Below are positions 1-8,289 of a DNA stretch of 64,000 nucleotides, one piece after another (position 1 is the stretch's first letter; each line of letters opens with the position of its first letter). The position numbers were made by a program, and so were the translations under genes. The DNA comes from Chloracidobacterium sp. (lineage in GTDB: Bacteria; Acidobacteriota; Blastocatellia; Pyrinomonadales; Pyrinomonadaceae): contig JADJTD010000001.1 in the NCBI GenBank assembly GCA_016711345.1, positions 3,660,001 to 3,724,000 of the forward strand, read 5' to 3'. The notes beneath the pieces are model-generated. The model was not told the DNA's origin and did not search any database. It saw only the letters and a list, made by a program, of their open reading frames with translations.

Positions 1-1964
1 GTTGTGCTTACTTTGCCTCGCATAAAAGAATGCTGGCTGCGGATGTTCCAGTCGATCTCCTTGGCCTTTGATCTATATTTCGAGTTCCAACCGGTCGGCT
101 CACCGCCTCTAAGTCTCAGAGTTTCATCCGCTTGGGTGAAAGTCATTTCTGCGGCTATAGCATTGTTGTCAAGTTCGGTAAATCTAGCATTACCTGACGC
201 ATTTAACTGTTCGAAATCCTTTGATTGCGGATCGAAGTTGGCTGTTATTTGATCGGCAACAAGTGTCTGTGTCCCGTGCGTCTGTTCCGGAATAGTAGGG
301 ACTCGCACAGTTTTTGTTTTGCGTCCGCCGGTACAAGTTTTGGCGTTATTTCCCGTCGGAAAGAACTCACAATCGAAACGCGGTGCATTGATGGTTGTTT
401 TATAGTTTTTTCTATCGTTATGCAACGGCTCTACATTCAGCTCTGCATTTCCTACAGCTTCGGCTTTACTGATGTCCTTCCCGTTTGCACCAAAGGTCGT
501 TCGGACAACATCGGCAGAGACACGCTTGTTTGCCGCGTCGGGTGCATCAGGTGCACTAAGCTGAATCGATGTCCGTCCATCTGTCCGCAAAGCATCGATC
601 ATGCCCGGGCCCTTGAACAGCAAGCCAATTCCACTTGCCGCTGAAATACTAACTTTTGAATATTCCTTATTTTCGTTGGGAATGATCTCAACGTCACTTT
701 GTCCGATTGCATTTGCGTCATGAAGCTGACGCGATTCGCCGAATGCTGCATTCATTTCTGGAGCAGCGATCAGCGTTGTACGTTCTGTCGTTGTTTGCCG
801 CGCCGAGGCATTGCCCCGAATGACCGCATCCTTAACTTTCTTGTCGGGAAACAGATTTGCGTGCAGAAGTTCACCTTTCAGATAATCGGAGCCTTGTGTG
901 ATCACAGCATTGCCAGTCAATGTGAGTTTTCCGGCGGACTGTTCATATATTGCTTCAGACGACGTAATGTCCGTCGGTTTATCATTTGGGGACATGACGA
1001 TATGTGTCCCGTTTTTTAGTTCAAAACGGTCAGCATACCTGTCATAAGATGCGTAGCCGCAATCAATATTGGTTGATGCCGTACCGGATTCTGATGAAAC
1101 GATGTGAACTTTATCAAAAAATTCAAATCTCTTTAATTGTGATGATCTAGGATCGGAACCGTTAAGAAAGACCGAGGCTCGTTCTGCAAGGACATCAGTC
1201 ATTTGCGGCTTTCCTGACGACTTCCCTTTTGACTCGATGTTTATAGCGACATTGTCACGGAGATCTATCCTATTGCCCAATTGGTCAAATACGGCCGAAT
1301 TGGTATTGATCTTCGCATAGCGAATATTTGATCTAACGAGTTCGGGCGATTCAAACGCCTCGATCTCGACATTCTTTAACAGTTCGATTATTTTGTCGCC
1401 AATCTTAACACTTGCTCCAAATGATTTACCTCGAATGTTTGCTCGTTCAAATTCGACAGCCTCGTCAGCTTCGGCAGTTTCATTTTTTTTGGTGTAGATA
1501 ATGTTGTTTGTCTTTATCTTAAGCGCGTCGGGAGTTTCGATCTGTACATTGCCTTTTAGATAGGCCGTAAAGTTCTTGTCTGCTTCGGGAACATAGAGTG
1601 CCGATTCGGCTGTCATCTTATTGTTCGACAAACCCTCATTGTCGAATGTTTCTACATAGACATTCTGAAGTTCCTGATGCTCGTCCGAAAATGTTTTGGC
1701 GGAGTCGGCTTTAATATAGAATTTCGAGACGCCGCCGTCAGTTTCAAGTCTTTCGTAGCCGTTAACGTCGGCGACGACATCCGTAGAAAGCCGAGTATGC
1801 TCGCTCTTTAGCTTAAATGGTGATTTCGACCGCTCGCGATAAAAACCTATTACAACTGCAAGTATCGTGACAGCAATTACACCAACAGCAGCGATGCGGA
1901 AGTACTGCGGCAATTTTGCCCGCAACCTATATAGATCTTGATTGTGGGTTATTTGTTCCGGCAC
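1..1964 (-). CDS. LptC/OstA-like LPS export protein, 3' end cut by window
   Basis: The minus strand stays open from a GTG at 1964 to the left edge (at least 654 codons), so the C-terminus is missing. The protein starts with a short cytoplasmic piece, one transmembrane helix at about residues 22-40, and then a long periplasmic part. The segment after the helix (GGVSKFYIKADSAK, then VYVETFDNEG) has the pattern of LptC, the inner-membrane-anchored protein that passes lipopolysaccharide from LptBFG to LptA. The rest repeats short beta units such as TAESALYVPE and KLTLTGNAVI, the style of LptA/OstA repeats. Ordinary LptC is about 190 aa, so this is an LptC fused to a long OstA-like bridge. The GTG lies 5 nt after the recJ stop, with an AGG just upstream, so the two are probably co-transcribed. 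The family call is good; the exact start is less sure. Confidence 0.8.
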   Translation of the reverse strand, partial: MPEQITHNQDLYRLRAKLPQYFRIAAVGVIAVTILAVVIGFYRERSKSPFKLKSEHTRLSTDVVADVNGYERLETDGGVSKFYIKADSAKTFSDEHQELQNVYVETFDNEGLSNNKMTAESALYVPEADKNFTAYLKGNVQIETPDALKIKTNNIIYTKKNETAEADEAVEFERANIRGKSFGASVKIGDKIIELLKNVEIEAFESPELVRSNIRYAKINTNSAVFDQLGNRIDLRDNVAINIESKGKSSGKPQMTDVLAERASVFLNGSDPRSSQLKRFEFFDKVHIVSSESGTASTNIDCGYASYDRYADRFELKNGTHIVMSPNDKPTDITSSEAIYEQSAGKLTLTGNAVITQGSDYLKGELLHANLFPDKKVKDAVIRGNASARQTTTERTTLIAAPEMNAAFGESRQLHDANAIGQSDVEIIPNENKEYSKVSISAASGIGLLFKGPGMIDALRTDGRTSIQLSAPDAPDAANKRVSADVVRTTFGANGKDISKAEAVGNAELNVEPLHNDRKNYKTTINAPRFDCEFFPTGNNAKTCTGGRKTKTVRVPTIPEQTHGTQTLVADQITANFDPQSKDFEQLNASGNARFTELDNNAIAAEMTFTQADETLRLRGGEPTGWNSKYRSKAKEIDWNIRSQHSFMRGKVST

Positions 1965-1969
1965 TGACC

Positions 1970-3670
1970 TTAATTATCCGTTCTCAAATCCTCTACGACA
2001 AGTTGAAGCCGCGTATTTCCTTGCCAAATATTTGCTTCGGCGACGTAAGCTAATTCGATGCGTGAATTAGGTCTGAGAGTTTGCCCCTTTGATCGTTCGA
2101 CACCATCCCACCAAACTGCTTCAAACTGCTTGTTCCCTTCGCCTATCACCTTCAATTTCAAATGCTTGTCCTTCATTACAAAAGGCTCATCGCGAAGGAC
2201 GAGATCTCTTGTCACAAACACTGGCTTTGGATTGCCCATTCCAAAAGGTTCAAAAGCACCAAGCTGTTCGACTAGATCAAGACCAAGCGATTCACTTGTC
2301 ACCAAAGCGTCGATGTTGAGTTCGGGGATTAGTTCGTCGGGTGAGAGTTTAGCTGAGGCATATTCATTAAGTCTTTCTCTCAATTCGACGATGTTGTCTT
2401 GCTTGATCGACATACCGGCTGCGGCAGCATGGCCGCCGAATTTCTCAAAAAGATCGCCACAGGATTCGAGAGCTTCGAGTAAATGAAAGCCCGCAATGCT
2501 TCGTGCGCTGCCGTGACCAATTCCGTCTCTTAATGACAAAACTATAGTTGGACGATACAGCTTTTCAGCGATACGTGACGCAGCAAGGCCGATTACACCC
2601 TGATGCCAGCCTTCGCCTGAAACAACAACAAAATGTTTTCCGTCGTGGGTTTCAGTTTCGGTCAACGCAAGATCGGTTATCTTTTGCTGCATTTGTTGGC
2701 GTTCACGGTTCCGGCTGTCCAATAGAGCGGCCAACTCGCGAGCTTTTCCAAAACTCTTTTCTTCAAATAACTCGACAACGTGTTTCGCAACATCCATGCG
2801 GCCTGCGGCATTAATTCGCGGTCCGATCCGAAAACCGATGTGATAGCTAGTCATATCAGAACGGCAATCGGCGACTTCCATTAATGCTTTGAGACCAAAG
2901 CTATCGGTCTTTGGGAGATCGATCAGGCCGAGTGAAACGATCGCACGATTTTCTCCGGTGAGAGACATCATATCGGCGACCGTTCCCAGTGCTGCGATCT
3001 TTAGAAAACCGGGAACTTCATGTTCCAGATTATTTTCACGCAGAAGCGCATGAGCAAGTTTAAAAGCAACACCTACGCCGGCAAGATGTTTGTCTGGATA
3101 AGTGCAGCCGGGTTGATTTGGATTTATGACTGCAATGGCCGGTGGGAGAGGTTCGCCGGTTTTTGGCAAGTGATGATCGGTAATTATTACATCGAGTCCG
3201 ATGCTGTTGGCAAACTCGACCTCTTTAACGCTGGTCGTGCCGGTATCCACGCTAATGACGAGCGTGACGCCGTTTTTATACGCTTCTTCGAGAGCTGGAA
3301 TATTGATGCCGTAGCCTTCGGTAAAGCGATTTGGAATGTGAAAAACGGAGTCCGAGCCTAGCAGCGATAACATCTTACGCAACAGAACTGTTCCGGTCGT
3401 GCCGTCAACATCATAATCGCCCCAGATAAGTATTTTTTCGCTTTCGGCAATCGCTCTCTGGATACGCTCGATCGCTTCCTTCATGCCTTTTAATAAAAAA
3501 GGCTCGTGAAGATGTTCAGGCGAAGGATGAAGAAATTCAAACGCCTTTTCCTGCGTTTCGTGTCCGCGTGAAATAAGAAGCGCAGCTACGAGCGGTTTTA
3601 CACTGATCTGACTGGCAAGTTTGCTGACTGCGGCAGCATCGTGTTTTCGAATTTTCCAGCGTTTTTGCAC
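1970..3670 (-). CDS. recJ: Single-stranded-DNA-specific exonuclease RecJ
   Basis: 566 aa, the usual length for RecJ, the 5'-3' single-strand DNA exonuclease of RecF-pathway recombination and mismatch repair in the cytoplasm. DHH-family motifs are intact: GDYDVDGTTG at residues 84-93, VDTGTT at 141-146, the name-giving DHH in ITDHHLPK at 163-170, and RINAAGRM at 285-292. The DHHA1 domain carries GHGSARS near 385 and GGHAAAAGM at 412-420. These Asp/His residues bind the two metal ions of the family. Translation starts at a GTG, 21 nt after the uppP stop, and ends 5 nt before the lptC-like GTG, so uppP-recJ-lptC looks like one unit. Nothing odd in the frame. Confidence 0.96.
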   Translation of the reverse strand: MQKRWKIRKHDAAAVSKLASQISVKPLVAALLISRGHETQEKAFEFLHPSPEHLHEPFLLKGMKEAIERIQRAIAESEKILIWGDYDVDGTTGTVLLRKMLSLLGSDSVFHIPNRFTEGYGINIPALEEAYKNGVTLVISVDTGTTSVKEVEFANSIGLDVIITDHHLPKTGEPLPPAIAVINPNQPGCTYPDKHLAGVGVAFKLAHALLRENNLEHEVPGFLKIAALGTVADMMSLTGENRAIVSLGLIDLPKTDSFGLKALMEVADCRSDMTSYHIGFRIGPRINAAGRMDVAKHVVELFEEKSFGKARELAALLDSRNRERQQMQQKITDLALTETETHDGKHFVVVSGEGWHQGVIGLAASRIAEKLYRPTIVLSLRDGIGHGSARSIAGFHLLEALESCGDLFEKFGGHAAAAGMSIKQDNIVELRERLNEYASAKLSPDELIPELNIDALVTSESLGLDLVEQLGAFEPFGMGNPKPVFVTRDLVLRDEPFVMKDKHLKLKVIGEGNKQFEAVWWDGVERSKGQTLRPNSRIELAYVAEANIWQGNTRLQLVVEDLRTDN

Positions 3671-3691
3671 TTAAGAAGTTAATATCCAATT

Positions 3692-4588
3692 TCACAATGT
3701 TACTAAGGGACCAATAATTCCCATTCCTAATAAGACGAGAATTACTGTTCCTAGAATAATGCGATAAATAATAAAAACGGCAGTCGAATTACGTTTGAGA
3801 AATGACAGCAAAAACCAGATCGATAGATAGCCGACGATGCCAGCGACGATCGTCGCCACGATCAATGGTGTAAAGCTCTCCGATGGTAATATATGTATGG
3901 CCTTACGAAGCTCAAGCAAGCCGCTTGCTGTGATAGCAGGTATAGATAACAAAAAAGAAAACCTAGCGGCAGTCTCGCGTTTTTGACCTGCGAGAAGTCC
4001 GCCTGTAATTGTCGTTCCCGAACGGCTCGCACCGGGCATAAGAGCAAGCACCTGAGCTAAGCCGACTACGATCGCATCGACAAGTCCCAAATGCCTCATT
4101 TCTTTTCGCTGTTTGCCGACGTATTCTGCAATGGAAAGAAAGACGGCTACAACTATAAGCATCGTTGCGATTATCCAAAGATTTTTAGTTCCGCTGCCCT
4201 CGATAAAATCCTTAAATATATATCCGACAGCACCTATTGGAATCGAGCCTAATATTACAAGCCATCCGAGCCAGGCTTCTTCAGACAGCCATATTGGCCT
4301 CACGCCGTCAGTGCCAGAGAATCTCATTCCTCGCTTACCGGTCAACAAAGCAAAATGATCGCGAACGAACGCAACTGAAATCCCCAAAATATCACCCGCG
4401 AAATAGATTAGAACCGCCCCAAGCGTGCCCAACTGAATCACAGCCATCGTCGCAGTGATCATCTCGGGATTGCCGTCATAAAGATTTGTAAACCGGCTGG
4501 CAAACACAAGATGCGCGGTTGAGCTGACCGGTATAAATTCAGTCAGTCCTTGAACTATGCCGAGAATGATCGCTTGGAGAAAATTCAT
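3692..4588 (-). CDS. uppP: Undecaprenyl-diphosphatase UppP (BacA)
   Basis: 298 aa integral membrane enzyme that recycles undecaprenyl diphosphate to the monophosphate carrier used for peptidoglycan and O-antigen synthesis; overproduction gives bacitracin resistance in known members. Both family signatures are visible: GLTEFIPVSSTAHL at residues 14-27 and PGASRSGTT at 185-193, which hold the catalytic Glu, Ser and Arg. About eight hydrophobic helices follow the family layout. A longer frame reaches 4642, but the ATG at 4588 begins with MNFLQAIILG, which is where family members begin, so it was chosen; no strong ribosome binding site is seen before it. It lies downstream of the SDR gene and 21 nt ahead of recJ. 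Confidence 0.95.
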   Translation of the reverse strand: MNFLQAIILGIVQGLTEFIPVSSTAHLVFASRFTNLYDGNPEMITATMAVIQLGTLGAVLIYFAGDILGISVAFVRDHFALLTGKRGMRFSGTDGVRPIWLSEEAWLGWLVILGSIPIGAVGYIFKDFIEGSGTKNLWIIATMLIVVAVFLSIAEYVGKQRKEMRHLGLVDAIVVGLAQVLALMPGASRSGTTITGGLLAGQKRETAARFSFLLSIPAITASGLLELRKAIHILPSESFTPLIVATIVAGIVGYLSIWFLLSFLKRNSTAVFIIYRIILGTVILVLLGMGIIGPLVTL

Positions 4589-4718
4589 ACGAAACAAATA
4601 TGGACAAGGGATAGTGGACAATGCGGAGGCCAGCATTGTCAATTATCCAGCAGTGATTGAGTTGGAATTTATCGGGAAATGCAGCTATTCGCGGTATCGG
4701 GCCTTACCGGCAACACGA

Positions 4719-5453
4719 TCATATAGCCAAGCCGGCATTATCTTGCCAAGTCGAACGATAGTCGCAAGCTGCCATGGAAAAGCGGCGAATTTTTTTTTTT
4801 TCGATAGCATTGATGAAATGTGGAACGGCGTGGTCGAGATCCATCAAGAACGGCATTCTGCTTTCGCGTCCAGCGGTTAGCGGTGTGCGTATGAATCCCG
4901 GCTGAATTATAGTGACATCAATACCTTTTGCGGCTACATCAAGTCGAACGCTTTCAAAAAATGCAGTCATTGCAGCTTTACTCGCCGAATAGGCCGCCGA
5001 TTTTGGAAGGCCGCGAAATCCGGCGAGGCTTGAAATAGCTACAAGATGTCCCGAGCCGCGTTCAAGCATCTGCGGCACAACCGCATGAATGGCATTTACT
5101 GATCCGAGTAAATTTATATCAATAAGTTTCTTGACCGCGTCCGGTTCGTAATTGCGAGTCTCTTTGTTATTACCGCCAATACCGGCGTTCGCTATCATGA
5201 TATCGATATGGTCGAATTCGTCGCGAAACTTTTGAGCCGCTTCATGCACTGCATCTGAATCAACCACATCACAAGCAAAATAGCGGGCCTTGCCACCGAC
5301 AGATTCACATTTGGCCGCGATGTCTTTTAACAGATCTTCACGCCGCGCAAGCAGGCCGACTGTTGCTCCTTTTGAGGCGATCGCGATTGCTAGAGCCTCG
5401 CCGATGCCACTTGAAGCTCCTGTAAGAAGAACTGTTTTGTTCTTCCACTTCAT
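4719..5453 (-). CDS. Short-chain dehydrogenase (SDR), frame shifted at A12 run
   Basis: NAD(P)-dependent oxidoreductase of the classical SDR family. The Rossmann glycine motif TGASSGIG is at residues 11-18, NAG at 89-91, the catalytic Ser at about 142, and the YSASK pair Tyr155/Lys159. The literal frame gives 244 aa, but its last 25 residues do not look like an SDR. A run of twelve A (T at 4790-4801 on the plus strand) follows residue 217. If one A is skipped, the frame continues as FAAFPWQLATIVRLGKIMPA and WLYDRVAGK to a stop at 4685, which is the normal C-terminus of this subfamily (about 255 aa). This is either an indel in the homopolymer or slippage. The start overlaps the preceding small membrane gene by 4 nt. 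Substrate unknown. Confidence 0.88.
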   Translation of the reverse strand: MKWKNKTVLLTGASSGIGEALAIAIASKGATVGLLARREDLLKDIAAKCESVGGKARYFACDVVDSDAVHEAAQKFRDEFDHIDIMIANAGIGGNNKETRNYEPDAVKKLIDINLLGSVNAIHAVVPQMLERGSGHLVAISSLAGFRGLPKSAAYSASKAAMTAFFESVRLDVAAKGIDVTIIQPGFIRTPLTAGRESRMPFLMDLDHAVPHFINAIEKKKIRRFSMAACDYRSTWQDNAGLAI

Positions 5454-5818
5454 TTGTCGTCGGTGAGATTTAACGAGATCATTTTATCTTCATCCAGATA
5501 TTCAGTTTCGCCACCGTCGTCATGAACTTCCTTCAAGATGTCGCTTTCATTCTCATTTGTAAGTTTTAACAAAATCATTTTGTCATCATCCCCATCGAAT
5601 TTGGACCCGTCGATAATATCGTGACCATCTGCTTTTAGAAGGATAAGCAAACCCTTGATGAAAAAATTAAAACTTCCAGCAAGGCCAACCCCGACTGATA
5701 ACAACACAATTAGTCTTATGACTCCGCCAAATTGAAATTTAACCAATAACTCGTGGACTAAATACAAAAAGCCCATAGCTGACAAAACACAGATCGAATA
5801 TAAAGTATCTAACTTCAT
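5450..5818 (-). CDS. Small two-helix membrane protein, unknown
   Basis: 122 aa, not recognised. Two hydrophobic segments at about residues 5-25 and 33-62 predict a membrane hairpin. The tail of about 55 residues is strongly acidic and contains an internal imperfect repeat: DDKMILLKLT and, 25 residues on, DKMISLNLT. It starts 14 nt after the rnj stop and overlaps the SDR start by 4 nt, so it is almost certainly translated as part of this operon. No known domain could be assigned; the context says nothing firm about its job. Confidence 0.7.
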   Translation of the reverse strand: MKLDTLYSICVLSAMGFLYLVHELLVKFQFGGVIRLIVLLSVGVGLAGSFNFFIKGLLILLKADGHDIIDGSKFDGDDDKMILLKLTNENESDILKEVHDDGGETEYLDEDKMISLNLTDDK

Positions 5819-5832
5819 ATGTAGTAAAGAAG

Positions 5833-7494
5833 TTATATTTCTACAACTGTCGTCACGATCACGGGTTTGGTGCCGATCTTTTTCTGGACGAATCGTTTTA
5901 ATAGGATACGAAGGTTTTCTTTAAAGAAGTTGCGGTCAACGATGTGTTCGCGTTTCATGTCGCCGATGGCTTTGCGGATCTCGGAGCGGGCATCGGCGGC
6001 GAAACCGTTTGTCGGATCGATACCGGCGACGCCTTGAAAGGTGATCTGTGGTTCGCCAAAGAGATCGTGCGAAGATTTATTGATCGTCACGACTAGCGAG
6101 ATCGCTCCACCGTAGGCGAGTTTCTTGCGTTCGCGGACGACGTCGTATTCGATCTCGTCGTGCGATTCCTCGTCGATAAATGTCTTGTGCAAGTCGTGTT
6201 TGTCCACGACCTTACAGGCGAACTCATCGACCTCAAGCACATTGCCATTCTCGATCAAGATGATGTTGTCGTCGTTGTAACCGGCGACGTGGTTTTTTAC
6301 ATATTCCTTGTGCCGGAACAGCATCCTGTATTCGCCGTGGATCGGGACAAGGTACTTTGGCCGGGCGGTTTCTACCATTATCTTGATGTCTTCCTGTGAG
6401 GCGTGGCCTGAGACATGAACGAGGCGGCGTTTCTCTTCGATGATGTTGGCGCCGCGTTTGTAGAGGCTGCCGATAAGGCGGCTGATGTTCTTTTCGTTGC
6501 CGGGAATGATGCGGGCGGAAAGCACAACAGTGTCGCCTTTCTCGATCTCCATTCCTTTATAGGTGGATGTCGCGAGATTCCATAACGCAGCGCGGTTTTC
6601 GCCTTGCGAACCGGTGACGAGATAACAAACTTCGTCGTCGTCTAATGCTCTTGCATCACCCAACGAAACCATCGCTCCAAAAGGTATCTTTAATAAACCC
6701 TGTTCCTCAGCGATCTCGACATTCTTTTGCATCGAACGTCCGCAGACGCAAACCTTTCGCCCGAATTGATGGGCGACGTCAAAGACGATCTGCAGACGAT
6801 GCAGCGAAGACGAAAACGTTGATACAAATATACGTCCCTCGGTCTCGTCAAATATTTCCTCGAAAGCCGGTATCACAGCCATTTCCGAAGGCGTCCTTCC
6901 CGGAACGGTCGCGTTTGTCGAATCGCCCAGCAGCAGCAGTACCCCTTCGTCGCCTATCCTCGAAAGCGTTTTGAGATCGTATGGCTTGCCGATGACGGGT
7001 GTGTCGTCGATCTTGTAATCGCCTGTGTGGATTATCGTGCCGAGCGGCGTATGGATCGCCAGCGAAAAGCAATCGACCAGCGAATGCGAAGCGTGGATAA
7101 ACTCGACGCGAAAATGCCCAACCTCGATAATGTCGTTCGCCTTGACGCGATGGATCATCACATCGTTGAGCATTCCGTGCTCTTCGAGCCGCTTCTCTGC
7201 CAGCCCGATCGTAAACCGCGAAGCGTAAACCGGCAGATTGAATTTCTTTAGAATGTAGGTAAGCGCGCCGATGTGGTCTTCGTGGCCGTGGGTGAGGATG
7301 ATCGCGGTCAGGTCGTCACGGTATTCTTCGAGAAAGTCGAAATTTGGTATGGAAATATCCACGCCATACGGCGTCTCTTCCGGAAAGCCCATCCCGGCGT
7401 CGATGACGATCATCTCATCGGCATATCGAATGCCCATGCAGTTCATCCCAAATTCGCCAATACCGCCCAGCGGAATTATTTCTATCTTACTCAC
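5833..7494 (-). CDS. rnj: Ribonuclease J
   Basis: 553 aa metallo-beta-lactamase/beta-CASP RNase, an endo- and 5'-3' exoribonuclease for mRNA decay and rRNA maturation in bacteria without RNase E dominance. The metal-binding HGHEDH is at residues 69-74, with further family blocks such as GDYKIDDTPV, LLGDSTNA, VSGHASQED and VPIHGEYRM, the last lining the beta-CASP active site. The open frame extends to 7662, but the GTG at 7494 is preceded by GAGG at proper spacing and gives the expected start (VSKIEIIPLGGIGEFGMNCM), so that start was chosen. It heads a leftward run that includes the small membrane protein and the SDR gene. Confidence 0.95.
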   Translation of the reverse strand: MSKIEIIPLGGIGEFGMNCMGIRYADEMIVIDAGMGFPEETPYGVDISIPNFDFLEEYRDDLTAIILTHGHEDHIGALTYILKKFNLPVYASRFTIGLAEKRLEEHGMLNDVMIHRVKANDIIEVGHFRVEFIHASHSLVDCFSLAIHTPLGTIIHTGDYKIDDTPVIGKPYDLKTLSRIGDEGVLLLLGDSTNATVPGRTPSEMAVIPAFEEIFDETEGRIFVSTFSSSLHRLQIVFDVAHQFGRKVCVCGRSMQKNVEIAEEQGLLKIPFGAMVSLGDARALDDDEVCYLVTGSQGENRAALWNLATSTYKGMEIEKGDTVVLSARIIPGNEKNISRLIGSLYKRGANIIEEKRRLVHVSGHASQEDIKIMVETARPKYLVPIHGEYRMLFRHKEYVKNHVAGYNDDNIILIENGNVLEVDEFACKVVDKHDLHKTFIDEESHDEIEYDVVRERKKLAYGGAISLVVTINKSSHDLFGEPQITFQGVAGIDPTNGFAADARSEIRKAIGDMKREHIVDRNFFKENLRILLKRFVQKKIGTKPVIVTTVVEI

Positions 7495-7755
7495 AAATAC
7501 CTCAATTAGAATCGAAGCTAGATGATAACACAGGCATTTATGCTCACATGAGCTTTCTTGCCACGCTAAACGTGGCGTCCAGTTTATTACGATAACGAGG
7601 TGGTCTGGGTAAGTGCCAAGAACCAGCCTTCTTGCTGGTATACAATGGAAAAAGTCACCCAAAAAGCCAATAAAGACGACCAGCCAACGCTTTTATCCGA
7701 GTAATTCTCACCAAAGCCTTATAAATACTTGCTAAAAGCTAAAATACTTAAGGGT
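7495..7755. other. Intergenic, upstream of rnj
   Basis: No gene is supported. The stretch must carry the rnj promoter on the minus strand but no convincing -35/-10 pair was found. Two short hairpins are present: CCACGCTAAACGTGG near 7560 and CCAGCCTTCTTGCTGG near 7622. The right part leads into the 21-bp repeat array. Confidence 0.5.
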
Positions 7756-8049
7756 AAAGTTGTTTGCTTTTGTCTCTAAGTTGGCTGCTTTTCTTGAAAA
7801 GCAGATTACTTTTGGTCAAAAGCGAGTTACTTCTGCCCAAAAGCACATTGCTGTTAGGCGTAAGCGAATTACTTCTGATAGCAAGCGCTTTGCTTGTGAG
7901 TAAAGGATTTCTGCTTCTATTCCGAAGTTCTTTGCTTCCGGCTCGAAGTTCTTTGCTTCTGGCTCAAAGTTTCTTGCTTCTGGCTCGAAGTCTCTTGCTT
8001 ATGGGTTCGAGATCAACGCTTTTGTTTAATAAGTTTGTGCTGTCTTGCT
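7756..8049 (+). repeat. Array A: about 14 degenerate 21-bp tandem units
   Basis: Consecutive 21-bp units can be cut without a gap from 7756 to 8028, with a fourteenth after a 1-nt slip. Each has AAG near its start and GCTT or ACTT about 8-9 nt later, for example GAAGTTCTTTGCTTCTGGCTC's first part repeated at 7924, 7945 and 7966. The AAGC/GCTT pair makes a small dyad in each unit, and the rest drifts freely. One plus-strand frame is open for 95 codons and gives a Leu-rich 7-residue pattern, but it begins at a TTG with no ribosome binding site; the openness is explained by 21 being a multiple of 3. A terminator follows. Function unknown. Confidence 0.85.
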
Positions 8050-8082
8050 AAAGCCCTTAGAAATACGTAACTCTGAACGCAT

Positions 8083-8116
8083 TAAAAGGCCTCGTCTTGA
8101 TCGGCGAGGCTTTTTT
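8083..8116 (+). terminator. Rho-independent terminator after array A
   Basis: AAAA, then GCCTCGTC, a six-base loop TTGATC, GGCGAGGC and TTTTTT. The stem has 8 bp with one G-U pair. As no plus-strand gene lies upstream before the array, it suggests the array is transcribed, although the flanking A and T runs would let it act on both strands. Confidence 0.8.
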
Positions 8117-8289
8117 GTTATTGCGGGCTTAATATTTATAGAAACCGTTTTTTGCGTATGGTATAGTTAGTCAACACCCCTCTCCGGTTAGTTTTGTTTG
8201 TTTAGAAGGCCTTGTCTTTTTGGGAGAATTTGTATCTTCCAATTGTTGGCCGAGGTGAGAAGAGTAATAGAATTGGTTAGGATATTTTT

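Noticed and set aside
225..1019. Plus-strand frames of 139 and 106 codons at the left edge
   Set aside because: They lie opposite the long LptC/OstA-like frame and contain no recognisable domain.
7756..8049. CRISPR array
   Set aside because: Units are contiguous and all degenerate, with no constant repeat and no spacers; no cas gene in the window.
7764..8051. Leu-rich 95-residue frame across array A
   Set aside because: Starts at TTG without ribosome binding site; the 7-residue period follows from the 21-bp unit.
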